47,032 nt of DNA from CAZFAP01 sp964516325 (GCA_964516325.1 CAZFAP010000011.1:1-47032), one strand, 5' to 3'; positions 31,801 to 40,802 are shown, numbered from the stretch's first letter. Numbers and translations: made by a program. The notes: generated by a model from the letters alone, not told the origin.

Positions 31801-32598
31801 ATGATAAGGGTCATCGTAAATGGAGCAGCCGGGCGAATGGGGAGGGCAATCATCGCCCTCGCATCGGAAAACCCTGACTTGCAAGTCGTCGGCGCCGTTG
31901 AGGCAAAAGGGCATCCCGAGCTTGGCAAGGATGCGGGGACAACCGGCGGGACTCGACCGCTCGGCGTGCTAATAACCGACGATGTGTCTCAAGCAGCGTC
32001 GCGCGCTGACGTAGTAATTGACTTCTCCGAAAGAAAAAGCACTCTCGCGTGCGTGGAGGCTGCTCGCCGTGCTCACAAAGCTCTCGTCATCGGAACTACC
32101 GGTCTTTCCGACGAGGAAATCGCGCAGGTGAAAAAGGCGGCTCAGAAAATTCCGGTCGTGCTCAGCCCGAACATGAGCATTGGCGTGAACGTTCTGTTCC
32201 GAATCGCGGAAGAAACGGCCAAAAAACTAAAGGGCTACGACGTCGAGATTTTCGAGGTGCACCATAATAAGAAGAAGGATGCCCCGAGCGGAACCGCAAA
32301 GAAACTCGCGCAGGTCGTCGCCGATGCGACGGGAAGGAACCTCTCGCAGGACGCGGTCTATGGCAGGCAGGGAATTGTCGGCGAGCGAAAGCCGAGCGAA
32401 ATCGGGGTCCTCGCAGCACGTGCCGGCGACATCGTCGGCGAGCATACGGTCATTTTTGCCGGGCCCGGAGAAAGGATCGAATTGATCCATCGCGCCCACA
32501 GCCGCACGACTTTCGCGTCGGGCGCCCTTCGCGCCGCCCGATTTGCCGCCGCCGCAAAACCGGGCTTCTACAGCATGGCCGACGTCCTCGAAGGATGA
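31801..32598 (+). CDS. dapB: 4-Hydroxy-tetrahydrodipicolinate reductase
   Basis: A 265-residue reductase. It has the dinucleotide motif VNGAAGRMGRAI, VIGTTGLSDEEI, LSPNMSIGVNVLF, the substrate motif EVHHNKKKDAPSGTA and the late GRQGIVGERKPSEIG, AGDIVGEHTV. It reduces hydroxy-tetrahydrodipicolinate to tetrahydrodipicolinate, the branch point used by DapL. The stop overlaps an ATG of the next gene. Confidence 0.97.
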   Translation: MIRVIVNGAAGRMGRAIIALASENPDLQVVGAVEAKGHPELGKDAGTTGGTRPLGVLITDDVSQAASRADVVIDFSERKSTLACVEAARRAHKALVIGTTGLSDEEIAQVKKAAQKIPVVLSPNMSIGVNVLFRIAEETAKKLKGYDVEIFEVHHNKKKDAPSGTAKKLAQVVADATGRNLSQDAVYGRQGIVGERKPSEIGVLAARAGDIVGEHTVIFAGPGERIELIHRAHSRTTFASGALRAARFAAAAKPGFYSMADVLEG

Positions 32599-32618
32599 AC
32601 CGACACAGGGGTCTCATT

Positions 32619-33140
32619 ATGCCAAACGTCCTGATTGTCGTTGACATGCTGGAAGGGTTTTGCAGGGAAGGCTATCCCCTTTTCTGCGGGGAGGATGCCG
32701 TCAAAATCATCCCCTTCGTGAAAAAGAAAATCGAGGAGTATGACGCAAAAGGACTTCCCGTGATTTTCCTCGCCGACAATCACGAGCCAGACGACAAGGA
32801 GTTCCAGATGTTCCCGCCGCACTGCATCAAGGGCACGAACGAAGCGGAAGTCCTCCCCGAGCTTTTCAACGCCGCCAGAAAGAAGGTGCTAATCCCGAAA
32901 AACCGCTTCAGCGGCTTCTATGGAACAAGCTTGCAATACTACGTCAACGGTTTCGCTCCGGAGTTGGTCGAGGTGGTCGGCGTCTGCACGAATATCTGTG
33001 TTTTTTTTACGGTTGAAGGACTGCGCAATCGCGATTACAGTGTTCGTGTGTATCGGGAGGGCGTTGCGTCGTTCGACCGCGATGCCCACAATTTCGCCCT
33101 TCGACAGATGGAGAAAGTCCTCGGCGCGGAGGTGGTCTGA
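32619..33140 (+). CDS. Nicotinamidase/isochorismatase-family hydrolase
   Basis: A 173-residue cysteine hydrolase. The triad is visible: Asp9 (IVVDML), Lys94 (IPKNRFSGF) and Cys127 (VCTNICV). A FLADNHEPDD metal-site segment and HCIKGTNEAEVLPEL also fit nicotinamidase. It is probably PncA-like, turning nicotinamide into nicotinate, because a nicotinate phosphoribosyltransferase begins one base later. The ATG at 32619 follows AGGGG by 8 nt; an ATG at 32595 that overlaps the dapB stop would add eight residues. Other isochorismatase-family substrates cannot be excluded. Confidence 0.88.
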   Translation: MPNVLIVVDMLEGFCREGYPLFCGEDAVKIIPFVKKKIEEYDAKGLPVIFLADNHEPDDKEFQMFPPHCIKGTNEAEVLPELFNAARKKVLIPKNRFSGFYGTSLQYYVNGFAPELVEVVGVCTNICVFFTVEGLRNRDYSVRVYREGVASFDRDAHNFALRQMEKVLGAEVV

Positions 33141-33141
33141 T

Positions 33142-34461
33142 GTGAGTATTGCCGACGGGAAAAGGCTTCCTCCTGAGGTTTTCAAGGTTGACGCCGAGAG
33201 GATGCGACGGGGATGGTACAACGACGCCTACTTCAGCAACGTTGCCCTGATCCTCAGAACTCTCGCGGAGAAAGGCTACCGATTCGACGGAAAGCATCCG
33301 GTCCTCCAAGCCGCCAGCGTCAACCTGAAGGACGTTGACGTGGGAAATATGGTCGCCGAGATGCAGTTCTTCACCAAGCGAGAGCCCTTTTCCATCGCCG
33401 TCGGAACCGACGAAGCGATTGCTCTGCTCAAAGAATGCTGCGGCTATTTCGACGAGCGCGCAACGTTCGTCTCAACCTACGATCAGCTTGAAGTCGAAGC
33501 AGTCCAGGACGGCACGAAGGTCCTCCCCTGGGTTCCGGCGATGAAAGTTCGCGGACGATACCGAGATTTCACCATTCTGGAGACGCCGATCCTCGGAGCC
33601 CTGGCGAGAAGAACACGCATCGCGACCAATGTGTATCAGGCTCTCGTCGCCGCCAGAGGCAAACCGATTTTCTTCTTCCCGGCGCGGTTCGACATCTATC
33701 AGACGCAGCCTGGCGACGGATATGCGTACCGGGTGGCTATCGAAGCCTACAACAAAGAGACCGGGGCGAACGTTGTGCCGTACATCTCAACCAATGCCCA
33801 GGGAGAATGGTGGGGGATGAAAGGTGTCGGCACAGTGTCCCACTCATACATTCTCTGCTTCCTGCGGGACACAGCGGAGGCCATGGTCCATTTCGCAGAA
33901 ATCCTCCCTCTCGAAGTGAAGAGAATAGCTCTCGTGGACACGAACAACGACTGCGTCGCCGATTCCATCCGGACGGCGATCCGCATGTTCGAGAAATACC
34001 GCGAGTGCATTGAGACCGGAAGAGAGGACGAGGCGCGGAAGTACATCCTGTTCGGCGTTCGCCCGGATACCGCCAATGACGTTGTGGACGCGAGCGTCGA
34101 GAGGCTCGGAGACGATTCTCTCGATTGCGGCGTTACGCCCTCTTTGATCGGCAATCTGCGCTCGGCGCTCGACGACGGATATACGAAGATGAACCTCCGC
34201 GGCGAATGGCGGGAGAAAGCAAAGACCCACTTCCGGAACGTAAAAATCGTCGTCACGGGTGGGTTCGACCCAGAGCGTATCCGGATGTTCGAATCCGTCG
34301 GCGCGCCCGTGGACATGTATGGAATTGGCTCGTTCTTCATACGGGGCGAGAACAACGATTTCACCGCCGACATCGTCCGAGTCAAACTGAACGGCCAATG
34401 GCGCGAAATGACAAAAGTGGGCAGGCAACCCATAGATAATCCCGACCTTGAACCGGTCTGA
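33142..34461 (+). CDS. Nicotinate phosphoribosyltransferase
   Basis: A 439-residue PRTase of the nicotinate/nicotinamide family. It has YNDAYFSNVALILR near the N-terminus, MQFFTKREPFSIAVG, a mid-protein STNAQGEWWGMKGVGTVSHS loop with the conserved His, IALVDTNNDCVADSI and a C-terminal GIGSFFIRGENNDFTAD segment. It forms nicotinate mononucleotide from nicotinate and PRPP. The start is the GTG at 33142, with GGAGGTGG upstream. The nicotinamidase in front supplies its substrate, and the pair makes a Preiss-Handler salvage unit. Confidence 0.9.
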   Translation: MSIADGKRLPPEVFKVDAERMRRGWYNDAYFSNVALILRTLAEKGYRFDGKHPVLQAASVNLKDVDVGNMVAEMQFFTKREPFSIAVGTDEAIALLKECCGYFDERATFVSTYDQLEVEAVQDGTKVLPWVPAMKVRGRYRDFTILETPILGALARRTRIATNVYQALVAARGKPIFFFPARFDIYQTQPGDGYAYRVAIEAYNKETGANVVPYISTNAQGEWWGMKGVGTVSHSYILCFLRDTAEAMVHFAEILPLEVKRIALVDTNNDCVADSIRTAIRMFEKYRECIETGREDEARKYILFGVRPDTANDVVDASVERLGDDSLDCGVTPSLIGNLRSALDDGYTKMNLRGEWREKAKTHFRNVKIVVTGGFDPERIRMFESVGAPVDMYGIGSFFIRGENNDFTADIVRVKLNGQWREMTKVGRQPIDNPDLEPV

Positions 34462-34486
34462 GTGAAGACGCCTGAAAGGAGACGAT

Positions 34487-35683
34487 ATGCCGGTTTCGAA
34501 AGAGCTCTCGCGGAGGCTGAAATCGCTGCCCGAGTATCTTTTCGTCGAGATTGACCGAGCCAAGCGAGAAGTGCAAGCAGGCGGCGCCGACGTCATTGAC
34601 CTCGGCATCGTTGATCCCGATAAGCCGACTCCCGACGAGATCATCCGCGCAATGGAGCGCGGAATTGAGGATCCCGCTAATCACCAATACGCCACCAACT
34701 ACGGAATGATCGAGTTCCGTCGGCAAATCGCCGCGTGGTTCTCGAAGCGGTTCGGCGTCGAGCTGAACCCCGAGACGGAGGTTCTCCCCCTCCTCGGTTC
34801 AAAAGAGGGAATCGGGCATATCCCCCTCGCGTTCGTCAATCCGGGCGATGTCGTCCTTGTCCCTGACCCCGGCTATCCGGTTTATCGCTCAGGCACAATC
34901 TTAGCGGGCGGAGAGCCGTACCCGATGCCGCTCGTCGTGGAGAATGCTTTTCTGCCGGACCTGAAAGACGTGCCTTCCGAAATCGCGCGAAGAGCGCGAT
35001 TGATGTTCATCAATTACCCGAATAATCCGACGGCGGCGGTCGCTTCGGTCGAGTTTTTCCGCGAGGTCGTCCAGTTCGCCGAGAAGAACGACGTGATGGT
35101 CTGCCACGACGCCGCCTATTCCGAGATGGCTTACGACGGATACGTTTCGCCGAGCTTCCTGTCAGTCGCGGGAGCAAAGGAGCTCGGAATCGAGTTCCAT
35201 TCTCTCTCCAAGACGTTTAACATGACCGGCTGGAGGGTCGCCTATGCCGTCGGCAACGCACAGATTCTCGCAGGACTCGCCAAAGTCAAATCCAACGTGG
35301 ACTCGGGAATGTTTCAGGCCCTTCAGGTGGCGGGGATGGAGGCTCTCTCCAAAGACCTTTCCCACTTCAGGGCAAGTCAGATGGCGACGTACCAGAAGAG
35401 ACGAGACCTGCTTTGCGACGGGTTGAATGAGATAGACTGGCGAGTACAAAAGCCGAAAGGCGGACTGTGCCTCTGGGCGCGGCTGCCTGGGAACGTGAAC
35501 TCTTCCTCCGCCGCGCTCGACCTGCTTCGCAAAGCAGCGGTAGTCGTAGCGCCCGGTACGGGATTCGGAACGTATGGCGAGGGGTACGTCCGCTTCTCGT
35601 TGACTGCTCCCGATGAACGAATCGAGCAGGCGATATCACGAATCGAACCGGTGTATTCGGAATGGACAGAAAAAGGCGGTTGA
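34487..35683 (+). CDS. dapL: LL-diaminopimelate aminotransferase
   Basis: A 398-residue fold-I aminotransferase. It has a DLGIVDPDKPTPDEII N-terminal motif, YATNYGMIEFR, the NYPNNPTAAVA loop, the PLP lysine Lys242 in HSLSKTFNMTGWR and the late FGTYGEGYVRFSL. This matches DapL, which converts tetrahydrodipicolinate directly to LL-DAP with glutamate, skipping the succinylase or acetylase steps. Its place among dapA, dapB, dapF and lysA strongly supports the role over other aminotransferases. The ATG follows AAAGGAGA. The stop overlaps folK by 22 bases. Confidence 0.93.
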   Translation: MPVSKELSRRLKSLPEYLFVEIDRAKREVQAGGADVIDLGIVDPDKPTPDEIIRAMERGIEDPANHQYATNYGMIEFRRQIAAWFSKRFGVELNPETEVLPLLGSKEGIGHIPLAFVNPGDVVLVPDPGYPVYRSGTILAGGEPYPMPLVVENAFLPDLKDVPSEIARRARLMFINYPNNPTAAVASVEFFREVVQFAEKNDVMVCHDAAYSEMAYDGYVSPSFLSVAGAKELGIEFHSLSKTFNMTGWRVAYAVGNAQILAGLAKVKSNVDSGMFQALQVAGMEALSKDLSHFRASQMATYQKRRDLLCDGLNEIDWRVQKPKGGLCLWARLPGNVNSSSAALDLLRKAAVVVAPGTGFGTYGEGYVRFSLTAPDERIEQAISRIEPVYSEWTEKGG

Positions 35684-36198
35684 GCCGCGCACAAGCCGCA
35701 AGGGAGGCCGCGCAACCTGCGCGGGGCACGGCATACGTAGCCCTTGGTTCCAACCTGGGCGACCGAAAACAGAATATGGAATCGGCGATTTCGAGGATAA
35801 AGGAAATTCCGGGTGTGCAAGTGACGAAGGTGTCCTCGTTTTACGAGACGCAACCGGTGGGTGGGCCGCCCCAGGGGAAGTATCTCAATGCCGTTGCGGA
35901 GGTCGAGTGCTCAATCGGCGCACGCCAGCTCCTCGACCATCTTCAGCGGATTGAGAAGGAGCTTGGCAGAACAAGAGCCGGAAAAGACCTTGCCCGGACG
36001 ATAGACCTGGACATTCTCGTCCTTGGAGAACAGGTGATTGATGAGCCGACATTGAAAATCCCGCATCCCAGGATGCACGAACGGTCGTTTGTGCTCGACC
36101 CACTAAACGAAATCGCTCCGGACGCTGTTCATCCTGTCCTCGGTGCGACAGCGGCTGACCTCCGGGAGGCGCTCCGCAAGCGTGAGGCTGCACGGTAA
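35662..36198 (+). CDS. folK: 6-Hydroxymethyl-dihydropterin pyrophosphokinase
   Basis: A 178-residue enzyme. It has YVALGSNLGDRKQNM, SSFYETQPVGGPPQGKYLN, LGRTRAGKDLARTIDLDIL and the PHPRMHERSFVLDPL motif. It transfers pyrophosphate to hydroxymethyl-dihydropterin in folate synthesis. The first 20 residues are a basic extension inside the dapL overlap; the core starts at TAYVALGSN, so an internal start is possible. folB and folP are not in this window. Confidence 0.95.
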   Translation: MDRKRRLSRAQAAREAAQPARGTAYVALGSNLGDRKQNMESAISRIKEIPGVQVTKVSSFYETQPVGGPPQGKYLNAVAEVECSIGARQLLDHLQRIEKELGRTRAGKDLARTIDLDILVLGEQVIDEPTLKIPHPRMHERSFVLDPLNEIAPDAVHPVLGATAADLREALRKREAAR

Positions 36199-36242
36199 GC
36201 CGAGCGGCGTCTCGGGCGCCTGGAAGCTCAAGTGAGGCAACA

Positions 36243-37049
36243 ATGGCAAAGGAAAAAGTAACACCGGACCTCCTCAAGAAAAAGAAAGCGGAGGGCGAAA
36301 AAATCACCGCTCTGACGGCGTACGACTATCCGACCGCTCTCTGCCTGAACGAAGCGGGAATAGACATCATCCTGGTCGGCGATAGCCTCGGCATGGTGGT
36401 GCTCGGCTATCCGAACACGCTCAAGGTCACGATGGAAAACATGCTCGATCATTGCCGAGCCGTCGCTCGGGGAAACTCGACCACCCTACTCGTCGGAGAT
36501 ATGCCTTTCTTGTCGTGCACCACGTCCATCCCCGACGCCGTGCGAAACGCAGGGCGGATGATCCAGGAAGGAGATATGGAAGCGGTGAAGGTCGAGGGCG
36601 GAGGCGATATGGCGGAGACAATCGCCGCCATAGTCCGTGCGGGCATTCCTGTTCTCGGGCACATCGGTTACACGCCGCAGCAAACGTTGAAGTATGGCCG
36701 GAAAAGGGTCCAGGGGAAAGACCGTCCTTCCGTCGAGAAGCTGGTCGGAGACGCGGTGGCTGTCGAGAAAGCGGGCGCCTTCGCCATCGTTCTCGAATGC
36801 CTCACGGAATCCTGCGCGAAGGAGATTACGGAAAAGCTCAGCATACCGACCATCGGCATTGGTTCCGGTGTTTTCTGCGACGGGCAAATCCTCGTCACGT
36901 TCGACATGCTGGGTCTGTATGAATCGGCGTCTTTCAAGCACGTCAAGAAGTACGCCGATTTGGCGACGCAGATGAAGAACGCTTTCAGAGACTACATCCG
37001 AGAGGTGAAGGAGGAAAAGTTCCCCGGTAAGGAGCACACGTTTCAGTGA
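36243..37049 (+). CDS. panB: 3-Methyl-2-oxobutanoate hydroxymethyltransferase
   Basis: A 268-residue TIM-barrel enzyme. It has ITALTAYDYPTALCLNEAG, ILVGDSLGMVVLGYPNTL, ADMPF-type GDMPFLSC, GHIGYTPQQ (GHIGLTPQ in most relatives) and IGIGSGVFCDGQILV. It makes ketopantoate, the first committed step to pantothenate. The ATG is preceded by GAGG. It is followed by panC after 52 bases. Confidence 0.97.
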   Translation: MAKEKVTPDLLKKKKAEGEKITALTAYDYPTALCLNEAGIDIILVGDSLGMVVLGYPNTLKVTMENMLDHCRAVARGNSTTLLVGDMPFLSCTTSIPDAVRNAGRMIQEGDMEAVKVEGGGDMAETIAAIVRAGIPVLGHIGYTPQQTLKYGRKRVQGKDRPSVEKLVGDAVAVEKAGAFAIVLECLTESCAKEITEKLSIPTIGIGSGVFCDGQILVTFDMLGLYESASFKHVKKYADLATQMKNAFRDYIREVKEEKFPGKEHTFQ

Positions 37050-37101
37050 ACGCCGCTGGTTCGCGTGCTGAGCAATCTGGCATTCCATAGCCGACATTCA
37101 G

Positions 37102-37977
37102 ATGAAACTCATTACCAATGTAGCCGAAATGCAGAGCTTCTCTCTATCGGCGAAGGCAGTCGGTAAGAAGGTTGGTTTCGTCCCGACGATGGGGTATCTT
37201 CACGACGGGCATCTCAGCCTCGTCCGCGCCGCCAGAGAAGCGAACGACCTGGTGGTGGTCTCCATCTTCGTCAATCCAACCCAGTTTGGTCCCGGCGAGG
37301 ACTTCGACCGGTATCCGAGGAATTTGGAGAGAGATAAGCGGTTGGTCGAGGGAGCGGGCGCGGATGTCGTTTTCCACCCGACCGCAACCGACATGTATCC
37401 GCAAGACTTCTCGACCTACGTTGAAGAAACGAAGCTCTCAAGACATCTGTGCGGTCTCTCCCGCCCGACGCACTTCCGCGGCGTAACGACCGTCGTCCTG
37501 AAGCTCTTCAACATCGTCCTTCCCGACGTGGCATATTTCGGTCAGAAAGACGCCCAGCAAGCTCTCCTCATCAAGCGGATGGTCAGGGACCTGAATGTGC
37601 CGGTCAAGATAGAAGTCCTTCCCACTGTCAGAGAAAAGGACGGCCTCGCCATGAGCTCGCGAAACGAATATCTCACGCCTGAGCAAAGACGACAGGCGAC
37701 CGTCCTCTTTAAGGCGCTCACTGAAGCGAAAAGGCGTATTGACTCCGGAGAAAGGAAAGCCGATAAGATTCAAGAGACAATAAAAGCGATAATCGAATCC
37801 GCCAGAGAGGCGAAGATTGACTACATAAGCATCGCCAACCGGGACACTCTCGACGAGGTTGAAAACCTCCGAGGGAACGTCCTCATCGCTCTGGCCGTTT
37901 TCATAGGTAAGACGAGATTGATTGATAACCTCGAACTGACTTTGCCTTCTGGCAGGGGTGAGAAAACGAAAACATGA
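37102..37977 (+). CDS. panC: Pantothenate synthetase
   Basis: A 291-residue ligase with class-I synthetase-like motifs: PTMGYLHDGHLSL (HIGH-like), FVNPTQFGPGEDFDRYPR, YFGQKDAQQ and MSSRNEYLTP (KMSKS-like). It joins pantoate and beta-alanine with ATP. The stop overlaps the panD ATG as ATGA, so both are translated together. panE is not in this window. Confidence 0.98.
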   Translation: MKLITNVAEMQSFSLSAKAVGKKVGFVPTMGYLHDGHLSLVRAAREANDLVVVSIFVNPTQFGPGEDFDRYPRNLERDKRLVEGAGADVVFHPTATDMYPQDFSTYVEETKLSRHLCGLSRPTHFRGVTTVVLKLFNIVLPDVAYFGQKDAQQALLIKRMVRDLNVPVKIEVLPTVREKDGLAMSSRNEYLTPEQRRQATVLFKALTEAKRRIDSGERKADKIQETIKAIIESAREAKIDYISIANRDTLDEVENLRGNVLIALAVFIGKTRLIDNLELTLPSGRGEKTKT

Positions 37978-38348
37978 TGCGAACAGTCCTCAAATCCAAA
38001 ATTCATCGTGCGAAAGTAACCGCTGCGGAACTGCGCTATGAAGGCAGCCTGACCCTCGACCCCGACCTCATGGCGGCTGCTGACCTCCTCCCATTTGAGA
38101 AGGTCCTGATTGTCAACTTCAACAACGGCGCCAGAATTGAGACCTACATCATCGTCGGAGAAAAGGGCTCCGGCACGGTCTGCCTGAATGGTCCCTCGGT
38201 GCGGCTCGGGCAGGTCGGGGACGTCGTCACGATCATGGCGTTCGCCCTCGTGGACGACGCGGAGGTGCGAAAGCATAAGCCCAAAATGGTCCTCGTGGAC
38301 GGCGACAATCGGATCACGCAAATCAAGACTGGGTCAATAAAAGGCTGA
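37974..38348 (+). CDS. panD: Aspartate 1-decarboxylase proenzyme
   Basis: A 124-residue pyruvoyl enzyme. The self-cleavage site is at Gly24-Ser25 in YEGSLT, the same numbering as in E. coli, which supports the ATG at 37974. KSKIHRAKVT and the later LNGPSVRLGQVGD and IMAFALVDD segments are typical. It makes beta-alanine for PanC. It closes the panBCD group and is followed by a 178-base repeat-bearing gap. Confidence 0.98.
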   Translation: MMRTVLKSKIHRAKVTAAELRYEGSLTLDPDLMAAADLLPFEKVLIVNFNNGARIETYIIVGEKGSGTVCLNGPSVRLGQVGDVVTIMAFALVDDAEVRKHKPKMVLVDGDNRITQIKTGSIKG

Positions 38349-38396
38349 GCAGCACAATTCCTGAGTTTGGAGAGTACAGGGCCGACCGAAGGATTT

Positions 38397-38477
38397 TTGC
38401 GACAAGATGACAGGATGTACCGGATTTTGAAGGACAGCACGCAATTCATCCGGGCAATCCTGTAATCCCGTCAAAAA
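38397..38477. repeat. Diverged inverted TCCTGT/ACAGGA repeats (family A) between panD and nadA
   Basis: GACAGGATGTACCGGATTTTG (in parts, from 38409) faces AATCCTGTAATCCCGTCAAA at 38456-38475. Both halves resemble family A units but carry substitutions, so this is an older or decayed copy. Confidence 0.65.
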
Positions 38478-38526
38478 GAAGTAAATTCGCTACCCAGCTC
38501 GCGGAGTGCAGCTCTGAGTTTGCGCC

Positions 38527-39483
38527 ATGCTGAGAACTGTGCAATCAACACAATATCTCGACGAGGTAGAAAGAAAATACCGCGCCGAGATGACTCAAAA
38601 AATCCTCGCTCTTAAGGACAAGCGGAACGCCATTTTTCTCGTCCACAACTACCAGCGGGAGGAAATTCAGGACGTCGCGGACATCCTCGGCGACTCGCTT
38701 GGTCTTTCGCGCGCCGCCGCGAAAACCGACAAGGATGTCATCGTCTTCTGCGGCGTCCACTTCATGGCGGAATCCGCCTCCATCCTCAATCCCGAAAAGA
38801 CCGTTCTTCTCCCGGTCCTGGAGGCTGGCTGCCCGATGGCGGACATGGTTACCGTCGAGGAACTACGGGAGATGAAAGAGAAATATCCCGACGCCGCCGT
38901 CGTAACCTACGTGAATTCCTCCGCGGCGGTCAAAGCCGAGTCCGACATCTGCTGCACGTCCGCCAATGCCATCAAGGTCGTCAACTCGGTCAAAGAAAAG
39001 CAAGTCATATTCGTCCCCGACCGAAACCTCGGTCGCTACGTCGCAAAGCATACGGACAAGGAAATCATTCTCTGGCCGGGATATTGCTGGACGCACGAGT
39101 GCCTCCGCGCCGCCGACATTCTTGAAGCCAGGAGGCAGCATCCCCACTCCGAAGTTATCGCGCACCCCGAATGCCGCGAGGAGGTTCTCGAGCACGCCGA
39201 CGCCATCCTCAGCACCTCCAGCATGGTCAAATATGCCCGGGAATCGAAAGCCAAAACGATCATCGTCGCCACGGAAATGGGGCTGGGCTACCGGCTCAAA
39301 AAAGAAAATCCCGACAAGACCTTCGTGTTTCCTTCCGAATGTCTCGTCTGCCCCAACATGAAATTGACGACCCTCGATTCCGTCCACAACGCCCTCGAAA
39401 GCATGGTCCACGAAATCCGTGTGGACGAGGAAACCCGGCGCAGAGCCAACATCGCCCTCACCCGCATGCTGGAGGTCACCTGA
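38527..39483 (+). CDS. nadA: Quinolinate synthase
   Basis: A 318-residue 4Fe-4S enzyme. It has IFLVHNYQREEIQDVADILGDS (in parts), FCGVHFMAESA, the iron-sulfur cysteines in DICCTSANA, AHPECREEV and CLVCPNMKL, and VATEMGLGYRLKKENP. It condenses iminoaspartate with dihydroxyacetone phosphate. nadB and nadC are not in this window. It ends the biosynthetic run and gives a de novo NAD branch beside the salvage pair at 32619-34461. Confidence 0.97.
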   Translation: MLRTVQSTQYLDEVERKYRAEMTQKILALKDKRNAIFLVHNYQREEIQDVADILGDSLGLSRAAAKTDKDVIVFCGVHFMAESASILNPEKTVLLPVLEAGCPMADMVTVEELREMKEKYPDAAVVTYVNSSAAVKAESDICCTSANAIKVVNSVKEKQVIFVPDRNLGRYVAKHTDKEIILWPGYCWTHECLRAADILEARRQHPHSEVIAHPECREEVLEHADAILSTSSMVKYARESKAKTIIVATEMGLGYRLKKENPDKTFVFPSECLVCPNMKLTTLDSVHNALESMVHEIRVDEETRRRANIALTRMLEVT

Positions 39484-39814
39484 TCCAGCTTGGCATCCCG
39501 CCCGGCATGAATCACGTCGGGGCGTCTTCCGCAAACCGTCGGCGAGAAGGCGAGCTTTCGCCGGATTTTCGCTCCAGCGCAACGTCGAGAACCCTCTTGA
39601 CTTTGGGTGTCGGCTTTGGGATTATCTGCCAGCAGGATGCCCCTGGCGACTATTGCCCCCAGCGCGGACAAAGTTCGGCCTGTTTGACCTTACAATGGCC
39701 TGCATTACGGCGCGGATGCAATGATCGCCGCCATGCCTTGCCCCGAAGGACAATGGCAAACGAACAGCCGCTGTTGACGCAATAGAACATAAGTATCTCA
39801 AGGAGGGACGAAAA
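39484..39814. other. Intergenic stretch after nadA
   Basis: About 330 bases with no gene I can support, no clear terminator and none of the repeat families. AAGGAGGG at 39800-39807 is the ribosome binding site of the next gene. Confidence 0.6.
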
Positions 39815-40720
39815 ATGACCAAAATCGCCATTGGCAGTTGGGCTTATGTGTTCGGGCCCTACTCAAGCAACCCCGTGCCTCTGGACAAAGTCGTGGACCG
39901 GCTCAGCGAACTCGGATTTGACGGCATCGAGCTTTGCGGGTTCAAGCCACACGTCCATCCGGATGACTATCCCACCAAGGAAAAGCGGAAAAAACTCGTC
40001 AAGATGCTCAAGGACCGCAAGCTCGAGCCTGTGGGGATTGCCGCCGATTTCACCGCCACTCCGCCGGCTGCCGTCGGCAAAAAGGCTCAAAAGGCCTTCC
40101 TCGACAACTTCAAAAGGAACGTGCAGCTCTGTGTTGACGTGGGCATCCCCAAGGTCCGTGTGGACACCTGTGAGGAGCCGCCTGCGGCAATCACCATCGC
40201 CTACGCGAGGAAGTTCGGACGGATTGTGGAAGCCTGGCAGAAAGCGTCCGACATCGCCGAGGACGCCAAGATCGGACTCATCTGGGAGTTCGAGCCGGGG
40301 TTCATTTTCAACAAGCCGAGCGAGATCATCAGCATGGTCAACGAAGTGGGCCATCCGAATTTCAAGGTTCTCCTCGATAGCTGCCACGCCCACATGGTCG
40401 CCGATCAGGGTGCCAAGCAGCCACCGCCAAAGGAGACGCTTCCCGGCGGCGCCGCTGAACTGATCGGCATGCTGAAAGGGAAAATCGGACATATTCATCT
40501 CATTGACTCTGATAACACGCTGCACGACAACGCGACGAGCACGCACGCTCCCTTCGGGAAGGGCGTTTTGAATTTCGACAAACTCCTACCGGCAATCCTC
40601 GCCGCAGGGTACGACTCCGAATGGTGGAGCGTGGACCTCTGCTTCTGGCCGCAAGCGTGGGAGGTAACCGCTGCGGGCTTGAAGTTCGTCCGCGGCCTCG
40701 CGGCGAAGTACGGTAAATAG
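39815..40720 (+). CDS. Sugar phosphate isomerase/epimerase (AP endonuclease 2-like TIM barrel)
   Basis: A 301-residue xylose-isomerase-like TIM barrel. It starts IAIGSWAYVFGPYSSNP and has FDGIELCGFKPHVHP, LIWEFEPGFIF (metal-ligand Glu), VLLDSCHAHM (Asp/His) and HIHLIDSDNT (His, Asp). Relatives include inosose dehydratase/isomerase IolE/IolI and 3-keto-sugar epimerases; the exact substrate is not clear. AAGGAGGG gives a strong start. It stands 150 bases upstream of a polyol dehydrogenase, and the pair with the later epimerase looks like a small carbohydrate catabolic unit. Confidence 0.88.
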   Translation: MTKIAIGSWAYVFGPYSSNPVPLDKVVDRLSELGFDGIELCGFKPHVHPDDYPTKEKRKKLVKMLKDRKLEPVGIAADFTATPPAAVGKKAQKAFLDNFKRNVQLCVDVGIPKVRVDTCEEPPAAITIAYARKFGRIVEAWQKASDIAEDAKIGLIWEFEPGFIFNKPSEIISMVNEVGHPNFKVLLDSCHAHMVADQGAKQPPPKETLPGGAAELIGMLKGKIGHIHLIDSDNTLHDNATSTHAPFGKGVLNFDKLLPAILAAGYDSEWWSVDLCFWPQAWEVTAAGLKFVRGLAAKYGK

Positions 40721-40741
40721 TCAGGCGGCGGGAATGTCCGT

Positions 40742-40802
40742 CTCTCTGCGGTCTCAGCATCTCTACGGTTTTAAGCGCAGAGAGCACAGAGGACCCAGAG
40801 AG
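40742..40802. repeat. Family B nonamers arranged as an inverted repeat
   Basis: CTCTCTGCG (40742-40750) faces CGCAGAGAG (40776-40784), followed by CACAGAGGA and CCCAGAGAG, all in a 9-nt register. The arms can form a stem with a 25-nt loop. Confidence 0.8.

Noticed and set aside
32595..32618. Upstream ATG of the nicotinamidase overlapping the dapB stop
   Set aside because: The downstream ATG at 32619 has a better-spaced AGGGG and gives the family N-terminus; the upstream start remains possible.
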